From contig JAFMOC010000072.1 of the NCBI GenBank assembly GCA_019802505.1, positions 3,242,501 through 3,306,500 of the forward strand: a DNA stretch of 64,000 nucleotides, in the 5' to 3' direction. The stretch comes from Corydoras sp. C115 (Eukaryota; Chordata; Actinopteri; Siluriformes; Callichthyidae). Below, piece after piece: positions 55,128-64,000 of the stretch; the first letter of the stretch is position 1; each line of letters begins with the position of its first letter. The notes below the pieces were generated by a model. It had not been told where the DNA came from. It saw only the letters and a program-made list of their open reading frames with translations, and did not search any database. Position numbers and translations under genes: made by a program.

Positions 55128-55264
55128 ACAACTATAAATATATAATATAAATATATGATATAAAATATAGTATAAAATAGAAATGTAAAATTGAAATATA
55201 GCAGCATATGTAAAGTGAACTATGTATATGAGTGTAAACAGTAGCAATATATGTAAACTTATGT

Positions 55265-55868
55265 CTGTGGTGGTGGAGAGGCTCCAACAGTCCTCTGTGC
55301 AGCCTTTTTCCACCCTCTGCAAACATTTGCCCTCTGCAGTAGAGCAGCTTCTGTGCCACACATAGGACTGAGCCCCCGAGTCCGGCTCTCTTCAGCCTCC
55401 TGAGGAAATGTTGCTCTAGGTGAGGTTGTTACTCAGGTGCACACCGAAGTACCTGTAGCTAGAGACCATCCCCCGACATGTAGGGGGTTGTGGGCATGTC
55501 TGCCCCTTCTAAAGTCTCATTTAATCATTTAGCAGATTTAGTCCTTTGTTTTTTTACTTTAATGCACAGCCCTGAGTTGAAGCAATGCTGAGGGTTTTCA
55601 TGGAGGAGGAGATGTTGTAGATCTTTACAGACTGCTGCTTGTTGGTCAGGAAGAACAGGATCCAGCAGAGGGAGGAGCTCAGTCCAAGTAGCAAGAGTTT
55701 ATTAGTTAGAATCTGAGGGATCATCGTTTTGAATGCGGATATGAAGTCCACAAAGAGCATACAGATGTAGGAATCTGTCTGTTCCATATGAGTGAGGGCA
55801 GTGTGGACCACGGAGATAATAGCAACCTCTGTGGACCGGTTATTCCAGTAGACAGAACAATGCTGCAA
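55265..55868 (-). mobile_element. LINE reverse-transcriptase remnant
   Basis: The minus-strand frame at 55554-55868 has RSTEVAIISVVHTALTH, MLFVDFISAFKTMIPQ (RT block with the first catalytic Asp) and a decayed QGCALK block. Downstream pieces (LYCRGQMFAEGGKRLHRG-like) belong to the C-terminal region. Stops and frameshifts inactivate it. Confidence 0.75.
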
Positions 55869-55892
55869 CAGTTTATATTTTAAACTTCTGCA

Positions 55893-55895
<3 letters not shown>

Positions 55896-55975
<80 letters not shown>
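55896..55975. repeat. (TA)n microsatellite
   Basis: Uninterrupted TA run adjoining the LINE remnant. Confidence 0.95.
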
Positions 55976-55976
<1 letters not shown>

Positions 55977-56389
55977 CACAAAGTCAAATAGCAAGAAAAA
56001 AAAATACATAAAGCTCTCTAAATAATAAACTATGGATTCACTTCTAAACTATATAAAACTGCTGACAGTAAGCACTTATGACCTGGTCATGGTAATGTTT
56101 CCCCTTGTGTGAATTTTCTGATTCAGGATTTGAGAGCATAATCCTCAGAGGTTTATCCAAGAAAACAACCACCATCTGTTCCTCTGAGATCATATAAAGA
56201 CAAACACACTTAAAAGCAAGCACACGTACAAACTTACACAAACCCACAAAAACAGGCTTACAAAATGGCTTTTGTAAAGGCTAAATAAATACTACTTAAG
56301 CACATAGGCACAAAAAAACCCCACATTTTTACTGATTTTTGTAAACAAACAAATTCATGAACATTCATCTCTAGTTTGCATCAAGATCT

Positions 56390-57562
56390 ACACTGTGTTC
56401 CAAATTATTATGCAAATAATATTTTCTCAGATTTTCCAAAATTCCCTAATGAATTGCAGTCATTGTAATTTTCCAGTCATCAACTATTAGAGTACAATTG
56501 AAATGTTTTTGAACAAACTGCCAATGATAACAGTATATTTAAAAAAAAAAAAAAAAAAACACTCAAAATGCATGTTCCACATGCACAGCAGAGTTTTCAA
56601 CCTTTTCATTTGTAAAAGGAACAAAAATATTGGTAATTTGTGAAATTATTAGCATTAGCAGGTTATTACAAACTGAAATCAAAAAGTTTTCAAGTCAAAA
56701 CTTTATTCTAGGTGATGTTACATTTGCACATAGGACCCCTTGTTCGAAAGGAGCTTCTGAACTCTCGTCCATTGAATTTGTCAGGTTTTGGATGGTATCT
56801 GCTTCAATTGTTTTTCATGAGGGCAAATTACCCTCCCAGAGCTGTTGCTTAGATGTGAACTGCCTCCCGCCATCATAGACACTCCTTTTGATGATGCTCC
56901 AGAGGTTCTCAATAGGGTTGAGATCAGGGGAGCATGGGGGCTACACCATAAGTTTGTCCCCTTTTATGCCCATAGCAGCCAGAGATGCAGAAGTGTTCTT
57001 TGTAGCATGAGATGTTGCATTATTCATTCATTCATTATCTCCCGCTTTATCCTCTATTAGCGTTGCGGTGGGGTTCCCCATGCCCATCCAGGGGAGAACA
57101 TCTCAGGCGCTGGGCAGATAGACCCAGGACAGGTCACCAATCCATCGCTGGGCACACACTTACTAACACAGACACACTCTATATGGGGCAATTTTGAGAA
57201 TTCAATTGACTTGATCCATGTTTTTGGACTGTGGGAGGAAACCGAAGAACCCAGGGGAAACCCACGCAGACACGGGGAGAACATGGAAACTCCACCCAGA
57301 TGGGGATTCGAACCGGGAATCCCTAGCGCTGAGAGGAGAACGTGCTAACCACTAAGCCACCGTGCCGCCCCTATGTTGCATTATCATGCATGAAAATAAT
57401 CTTGCTGCAGAATGCATGGTTCTTCTTCTTGAACCATGGCAGAAAGTGCTGTTTGAGAAACTCCACATACATTATGGAGGTCATCTTTACCCCTTCAGGG
57501 ATCCTAAAGGGGCTGACAATCTCTCTCCCCATGATTCCAGCCCAAAACATTACTCCACCTCA
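56390..57562 (-). mobile_element. Tc1-like transposon split by a retroposon and truncated
   Basis: The left terminus ACACTGTGTTCCAAATTATT with ATGCAAAT is a known type of teleost Tc1-like end. Minus-strand remnants include IIFMHDNAT (the second catalytic Asp region) near 57380-57405. Retroposon copy 27 interrupts it at 57024-57372. The other terminus is missing at about 57562. Confidence 0.78.
57024..57372 (-). mobile_element. tRNA-headed retroposon, copy 27, nested in a Tc1-like element
   Basis: Full-length with the perfect 12-bp target duplication ATGTTGCATTAT at 57012-57023 and 57373-57384. Confidence 0.95.
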
Positions 57563-57599
57563 GCAACCAATGAAAATAAACAAATTAACTAAATGAGGA

Positions 57600-58632
57600 A
57601 CCCTTAACGAAACTAAATGAAATGCAAAACAATGTGGAGTGCCTAGCGCTCCTTACATTACATCCTCCATCACCACCCCCCTCAAAAAAAATGAGCGACC
57701 TAGGGGGAGCAGATGAAGGAGAGAGGAGATGACAACAGGGGGACCGTCAGTACCAGTGGGGTATGATGTAGGCCGAGGAGTGTACCGACGGTCCCGTGGA
57801 TGGTAGAGGACCGCAAGCAAAGGCGACGGAGCAGGGGCCTTACAAGGGTGCCAAGTCGATGGAGAGAGGGCCTATTACGGACGCGAAGGCGGTGGAGAAG
57901 CAGCCTTGTGAGTGTGCGCTGTGGCATTTTGCGGGCGCAATGGAGGCGTGGGAGCATTTATAGACTCGACTGATGTGGTAAGGAGGACCAAGATGTGAGA
58001 GCCGTTTAGGAGCGGAAACCGTTTAGGAACGAGGAAGGCAGTGAAGGTGTTTAGGAGGATCTGACGCGGGAAGGACCTGAGAGGACGCGAACGCTGTGCT
58101 GTCTCAGGCACACACAGACACACCAGGTATGAAACTAAGGCAACGCCAGAGGGCAACTGGTCCGGCGCGGAGGGCTGATCCTCGAAAATGCTATAAGGTG
58201 GCGGAACTAAATTTTCTTTCTCCATCCCCACCTCGTTAACCTCCTCCACACAAAACAAAACAGCCAGTATCCCAGCACATAGAACAGACAAATCACACAC
58301 CCTACCAAATGACTGCCAGAGGGCGTGGCCCACTCCTGATCCGCCGTGGGCGTCCACCTGACTTTTCAGCCATGCCTCACCCGCAGAGTTCGGCACGCCT
58401 CACCCGCAGAGGGCGTCCACCTGAGGGCGCCTTCCAAGCCCGGCTCAAGGAGGGCGGAAGACCCACCCCCCCATCCTGAGAGGACGCGAATGCTGTGCTG
58501 TCTCAGGCACACACAGACACACCAGGTATGAAACTAAGGCAGGCTCATCCTCAACGGCAGTGGGCAACTGGTCCGGCGCGGAGGGCTGATCCTCGAAAAT
58601 GCTATAAGGTGGCGGAACTAGCCTAGGGCACC
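57600..58632. repeat. GC-rich block with a direct duplication
   Basis: 58077-58209 recurs as 58475-58620, both running from CCTGAGAGGACGCGAA to GGCGGAACTA. The two differ mainly by an alternative segment after AAACTAAGG. Between them, GCCTCACCCGCAGAG and GGGCGTCCACCTGA each occur twice. Base composition is far from the AT-rich surroundings. The minus strand has an open frame of 173 codons at 57875-58396 with no recognisable domain. Possibly the interior of an unidentified retroelement. Confidence 0.6.
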
Positions 58633-58968
58633 TGTCACCTGTTTTGTGTTTAGTTTCGTTCGGTTGAGTTAATTAACATTCATGTGTTATTAGTTTAGTT
58701 AATTAACTCCTTATTTTCATTGGTTTGTCTTGTGCACGTGGTCGGGTGTTTTTTTTTGTATTTATTTCCGTAGTTTCTCATCCTCGGTGCTGGTCGTTGT
58801 GTTTGATGTCACTAGTCGTTCTTACCTCATGTTTTTTGGTGCACTGCACCTTTAAATAAACCCGTTCTCTGCTTCCTGCGTGCCTGGCTCCCTTCAGTGC
58901 GTGTAGACGCGGCGGCTCTGCCCTTCCTATGTGCAGCCGCTTTATTCCCGAGGTAGACTACCGTGACA
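58633..58968 (+). mobile_element. Solo-LTR-like segment
   Basis: Begins TGTCAC and ends GTGACA (perfect 6-bp inverted ends, TG...CA). It has a TTTAAATAAACC poly(A)-type signal about two-thirds in, and a GC-rich R/U5-like end. Length is 336 bp. Flanking bases do not form a target duplication, so it may be one LTR of a rearranged element that includes 57600-58632. Confidence 0.55.
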
Positions 58969-60051
58969 GTTACATTGTTATTATGTTTATGTAAACTCTT
59001 CTATCTTATTTATTATATGTTTATACTGTTACACAGCTAGTTGTGTAATGTCATATGGTTCACAGCATTGAGGAATAGTTAGATCACTATGTAAAGTTCC
59101 CAACTTGCTACAACATATTGACATATCGTAACCATACTGTTAGCTCAGAGTTAAGCATAATTTAGTTGATGATGATGATGTCCCAATTTTTGTTTAAATA
59201 TACACACACACACACACTTATACAAGACACACTTTCAGTATTGTTTAGAGTTCTTTTAATGTGTTTCATTGTTTTAAACAATAGAACAACAGTAAAAATA
59301 TCGATTTGTATAAATAGCATATTTAACAGTACAGTGATATGGAATGCAACAAAATCCATTAAGCATCATCTAAGAAATGTTAATCAATAAATAAAGTCTT
59401 GCATTTGGACTGTAATTGCATACACAATAAACCACGGAATGCAGAGTGCAGGTAGTAAAGTGACAATTTGATAAACTATTTAAGGTGATTGCTCATGCAA
59501 GGTAATTGCTCAAGCTCATAAAATTGTTTATTATTGGTCTTGACAGAATTAAGAAAGCACCCAAAAGTATGATTTAACTATCATGTTGGTTTGTGTATCG
59601 ATTTTGTGCTACCCAGAAATGCAAGGAAATGTTTCTTGACAGTTGCTACTCATCCATACTCTATTACGATGAACAGGGTGGTGGGAGCAATAAAAATGCC
59701 AGTTCTCTAGAAGGTCTATTCTGAGCAAACCTACTCAGAATTTCTCTCTTTCAAAGAAAACACAGCAGTATGAAATAAAAACATTAACAGGCATTTTCCA
59801 TTTTTCTCTTTCTCTCTCTCTCATAGAGAAATGACAGAAATGATTAGTGGAGAGAGGAACCCAGCTCTTGCTCAATCCCAACAGCTCCTCAAGGCCATTT
59901 TACCTTCCATGCTTGACCCTACAGCCCCAGTTCTTTGAGGCACTGGAAAAGCACGCAGATTTGAATATGGCCTTTAACCAGCTAATCTTGTCAGCTAAAC
60001 TGTAAGATTAGCATGATGATACAGGTACAGGATCTTTAAATAAGCATCTAT

Positions 60052-62556
60052 TTAATCGTTGCTGTGCTCTTCAAGCTGGGATAAAATGCTAATAAGATTC
60101 TGCAGGCCAAAAATGTAGCCACTATCTTCACCTTCATGAACGACCCCATCCTCTCCAAAATCACGGCACGTCGTGTGAGCAAAATCTATCATTCTGACAT
60201 CCACCAAGGTGGAGGTGCAACTTGAAGGACCAGAACAATCTCTGTGCTGGGGAAGTTTACTGTATGCACCATCCTCCTCATCTTCATCCTCATCATCCTC
60301 CTCATCTTCCTCTTCTCCTCCCCTAGATGGACGAGATCGAGGTGGTGCTGGTGCGCCATCATATATAATAAGGAGTGATGATGAAAAAAAGCGATAGCTT
60401 TCACAGGCCTCTAGAACTGCTCGCATCTCCTTGAGCCTTTGAAGAACTGGTGAGATAAGGTCTTTGCGTAAAGCCCGTCCGTCGCTCAAAAACTGGCACA
60501 GGGCCTCTTTAAAACCAGCCAGACTTAGTTTCCGGCCATGATATTTATTCATAAACATCAGCTGCCCTGTCACACTGTGATACACCTGCAAAAGGAAAAA
60601 CAAATTTAAGATCAGAATTTTACAATAAGTTTATATATAATCAGTCCAGACATGTGACAACCTTACTAAAATAAATGAATAATTAAAATATGAAACTTTG
60701 TTAAAATTAACATAATAAGAACTCATAAAATATAAAAACCAGCATGTAACCAATATTTGAGCATATTGAAATGTACCTGCATGCCACAAATTCGAACCCC
60801 TATAGAAGATGATGTGCTCTGCTGGCATTTGCGAATTTGATTAGCTTTCTTCTCCTCTGATGCATCATCCCCATGCTGTCGAGTGCCCATCTTCAGATCC
60901 AGAACACAAGGAACTCGGTAGCGGCATGTAAGGTTTTCCAAAAGTATAAACCCTGAAGGGTGTTTGAGTTAAAGGAATAAACAATCTCATGTAAAGGCAA
61001 GATAAAACAAAAGTAACAAACACCTAATATTAAGTTCGACCACCACTTTGACATTGATATTCGATAGTACAGCATGAATTAACTGTGGCATCATGTCCAC
61101 AAGCTTCTGCAATGCCACAGATTTATTTTTTAACATTTCAACATTTATTTTTTATACTACCTAAGGCGCCTATAACTCTTGAACAGGATAAATATGGACT
61201 TATCTGATCACATGAACTTTCCATTGCTTTAGAGTTTAAATCTTCATAGCAAATTGAAGCCATTTTTACATGGTTAGCTTCGCTGACAAGTAGTTTTCAT
61301 AAGGCTACACAGTTGTTTAGTCCCAAACTCTTGAGTCCCCTTTTGCGCTGTAGGGGGTGGTAACTCAGTGGTTAGGGTGTTCAACTATCAATCTGAGTGT
61401 TGTGGGTTCAAGTCCCAGGTTCACTGAAGTTACCAATGTTGGCCTTTTAGCAAGGCCCTTAACCCTAATTGCTCCAGGAATGCTGTGGTCAACCCTTTGT
61501 AAGTTGCTTTGGATAAAAGCATCTGCTAAATGACCAAATGTAATGCATTGTACATGTGAAAATGTGCTTGCTTTCTCTATTAAACACTCTGTGTTCTCTT
61601 TTATGTGATTGTCAATGATCATCATTTAAAATTTGTTTACAACAACATTACTTCCTCGAAGATGATGTTTTACACAGAGTCACATTTTAATAATTTTTAA
61701 TAGTTCTCAACCCATTTTTAGTAGTTTCAGCATCTCAATTATTGTTTTCGCTGCTTGGTGCATGCCAATAGTTAAACTCTTTTGAAACAGAGTATCTTCT
61801 TTTCTCCGACCACAAGATGTGTTGTTTTTTTTAACAAATGAAAAGCTACACACTGCATCTATTAGGGTTAAAAGCTGAAACAATCACCCATGCAGTAATT
61901 ATCCAATGAGAGCCTCATACCTATTTGTACTTAGCTAATGCAGGTATGACTTAGTTAATTCAGGTATAATAATAATCTTTTTTGGCATGGTTACTGTATT
62001 CCTTAAAAGGATACTGTGCTGGTTTCTGTGTTTGGAACTCTCTTTCATTCTCTGAAGGTGCTGCTTGTGGCACTGCAGACTCCAAGGGTTGTGTTTGATC
62101 TGTGGTGCCATGTTCCCTTTCTCCAGGCTGTAGTATAACACCTCTGCTTTTTCCTCACGGTTACTGCAAAGACAGTGAAATACTGTATAAGTATCTGTGG
62201 GACATACCATATGATATTGTCCTACTATAGTTTCACACATTCAATATATAACTAGGAACTTGTTTAAATGCAATGAAGATGTTTTTATTTTGTTATATTT
62301 AAAATCATTTTAAATAGCATTAATATGCATAGGCTTTAATACCTTTTACTTTTCTCATCTTTGCGGCTCTGTCTTGTTCGTTCGCTCTCCAGGATACCAG
62401 AGGATTTCTTTTTATTCCACTTAAGGAACTTGCTCTTGGGTTCTCCATCACACAGGGGTTCTGTATTCTCCTGGTCTGACGAGTCATTGTGCAAGGGGTA
62501 GGCAATTAAACAGAGATTTCCTTCCTCATCCTCTTCAAAACTCACTGACACCACAC
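60052..62556 (-). CDS. ip6k2: Inositol hexakisphosphate kinase, best match IP6K2 (last four coding exons)
   Basis: Exons in transcript order: 62343-62556, 62015-62163, 60777-60952, 60052-60585. They keep phase and encode 357 residues after one base from the missing upstream exon. The start of this part, VVSVSFEEDEEGNLCLIAYPL, and the phrase NPWSLQCHKQHLQRMKE match IP6K2 better than IP6K1 or IP6K3 in my judgement. Key motifs: the inositol-kinase signature PCVLDLKMG (PxxxDxKxG) followed by TRQHGDDASEEKKANQI, KYHGRKLS, SSSLLIIYDG, and the catalytic MIDFAHTTC. An acidic Glu/Asp run (about 60265-60330) sits between the last two and looks longer than in mammals. The family uses ATP to convert InsP6 to 5-InsP7. 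The first coding exon, about 65-70 residues in homologues, is not in the window. Confidence 0.93.
61348..61545 (+). mobile_element. tRNA-derived SINE with L2-type tail, in ip6k2
   Basis: Head GGTGGTAACTCAGTGGTTAG, B-box-like GGTTCAAGTCC, body AAGGCCCTTAACCCTAATTG and tail GTAAGTTGCTTTGGATAAAA. Older than the 50.2 kb copy. It lies between the second and third exons listed for ip6k2. Confidence 0.85.
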
Positions 62557-64000
62557 CTATTCAGAAAATATAAATATATGGTCAAATAGTAAGACACAGA
62601 AAGAAATATAATATGATAAAAGAGTAAAAGCCTTTAAGCACTCAGTCTGTATTTTTGGTTCACATATTTAAAATCCCTTTATATAAATTATAAGCACAAG
62701 AAGCCTGCAATCCAAACAAATTTATGTTTAGTCATTTACCAGATGCTTTCATTTGAAGCAACTTATAAATAAAAGAGAAGAACACTAGTGAGTAGTTAAG
62801 GATAAATCAGTTTCACTGTAATATTATCAACCTGATCATTATCCAGTATGGTTTCAATGTTATTCAAGTTATTCTGTAATTTGTAGGATGTGTTTTGAGT
62901 TATTTCTTTAAAATACTAAATGTCTCAGCATTGCTGACAATTGGAAAGATTCCACCATTTAGCAGTGGTGGACGATATAAAGTAAGAATTATCAGGTTGA
63001 ATCACCAGGCGACATTCGTCACTAGTGCATAGTGAATGAGTCTGGGTGTATCTTTGAAAAATAGTAGTAGGAGGGAGCTGAGCCACAGATTGTCCTGTAG
63101 GCCAGAGTCAGTGTCTTGTACTTGTAATCATAAGTCTCCATGGAAACAGAGACGTGTGAGAGAATTCAGGTTTCATCTTTTTCTATGTCCCTGATCTATG
63201 TACCTGACCTTTTTTTCAGTAAAAACTGGCCACCAGAGAACAAATTGTTCTTTTTAGTGTATTACTATAAACTGACCTTAGTGAAGTTCACAGACAGAAC
63301 ATTGTGCAATCCAACAGCATGCCATTTGAGACGATTTACAATATGTACCACATGGCAGCCATAAATAGATAGTGCCTTAGTCACAGGGGGAGAGGAAAAA
63401 GTCCTTTTCTGATCGTCATAATAAAGAAATGAGAGGCAGAAAAGTCATAAAGACATGAAAGAACTAAAATGCTTTGAGCTGAAGGACCCTGTGACTTCCT
63501 GTTCTCTGCAGATCAGCTGATGACGTCACTAACTGTGATGTCACATCTTTGCACCAGCTAGCACAGTCATGAGCCCTTTAGCTGCTGAGTCAAGAGTTGT
63601 ACATACAAAAAATGTCAATGTGGGCGAGTGTAAGTTATGGCACCGTCTTTAAAATGTCTGGATCCATATGCGCTGTAAGACTGTATTACCTTCCTGTTAA
63701 ATGTGTTCAGTGTTATTTTTTAGGCCTGTGTAATAGTCACAACCATGCACTGGTACCGAGTCAGGCACTTTTCATTTATCACAAAGCACTGTGAAAAACA
63801 ACACTGAATGTGTGTGAGATGTGACAAAGATTAACCAGTTATTAGCATTTGTGAGTTTTATATTTCAATAGGATCCATTTAGATAAATCTATGTAAGTAG
63901 GTCTGTCAGGAACTGGTCCATTATACAATTGCTGTACTGTAACAAACCATTTATAATATACTGAAAATATCAGTGTCTGCAAAAGTTTTGCTTGAAGACA
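62557..64000. other. ip6k2 upstream intron (partial)
   Basis: I searched both strands for the conserved first coding exon and did not find it. The segment 63050-63360 contains GCCAGAGTCAGTGTCTTGTA and other phrases resembling a dispersed teleost repeat. The rest is AT-rich without recognisable features. Confidence 0.5.

Larger units (their letters stand above)
45130..60051. other. Gene-poor, transposon-rich interval
   Basis: Between the sec61a promoter and the ip6k2 stop, everything I recognise is repetitive: ten copies of the abundant retroposon, one L2-tail SINE, LINE and BEL/Pao remnants, a Tc1-like element, a foldback element and an LTR-like block. The segments 51.6-53.7, 53.9-54.9 and 59.0-60.0 kb show only AT-rich sequence without supportable exons. 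Confidence 0.5.

Noticed and set aside
57875..58396. 173-codon minus-strand frame considered as a gene
   Set aside because: It lies in a duplicated GC-rich repeat block, lacks a recognisable domain, and high GC content alone makes long stop-free frames likely. Kept as a finding only.
62557..64000. First coding exon of ip6k2
   Set aside because: No minus-strand segment resembles the conserved N-terminal exon, so the exon is taken to be beyond the window.

Overview
The window is nuclear DNA from a ray-finned (teleost) fish. Evidence: split vertebrate genes with GT-AG introns, very AT-rich introns and spacers, abundant (TA)n and (CA)n microsatellites, Tc1-like transposons with teleost-type ends, teleost L2-type retroposon tails, and one tRNA-headed retroposon family with at least 27 copies. 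I cannot place it to order or species.

Layout. 1-2046 (minus): the first three coding exons of a WASP/N-WASP-family actin regulator (EVH1 domain), running off the left edge. 6071-7690 (minus): a four-exon gene for a 222-residue protein I do not recognise. 8-14.3 kb: repeats, ending in a head-to-tail triplet of the tRNA-headed retroposon. 14499-15070 (plus): mtrfr, a mitochondrial ribosome-rescue factor in two exons. 16254-30902 (minus): uroc1, urocanate hydratase, all 19 coding exons. 30.9-36.9 kb: spacer with retroposons and a 1.28 kb inverted-repeat element. 36924-44940 (minus): sec61a, complete in 12 coding exons, 476 residues. 45-60 kb: a gene-poor transposon graveyard containing a second retroposon triplet, a foldback element, a BEL/Pao remnant, LINE pieces, a nested Tc1/retroposon insertion and a GC-rich LTR-like block. 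60052-62556 (minus): the last four coding exons of an inositol hexakisphosphate kinase, best match ip6k2; its first coding exon lies beyond the right edge.

The genes serve unrelated housekeeping roles (actin nucleation, mitochondrial translation rescue, histidine breakdown, ER protein translocation, inositol pyrophosphate synthesis). They do not form an operon or a joint system. For uroc1 and sec61a the exon joins were checked by phase and total length: 2019 nt gives 672 codons plus stop, and 1431 nt gives 476 codons plus stop. I see no bacterial-type system, CRISPR array or viral gene cluster. The most interesting signals are in the repeats: a retroposon with inverted target filler, a foldback element with promoter-like sites in its loop, an inverted-repeat element that ends in a CCAAT/CRE/TATA module and has an empty-site paralogue in the window, and dinucleotide repeats set against uroc1 splice sites.
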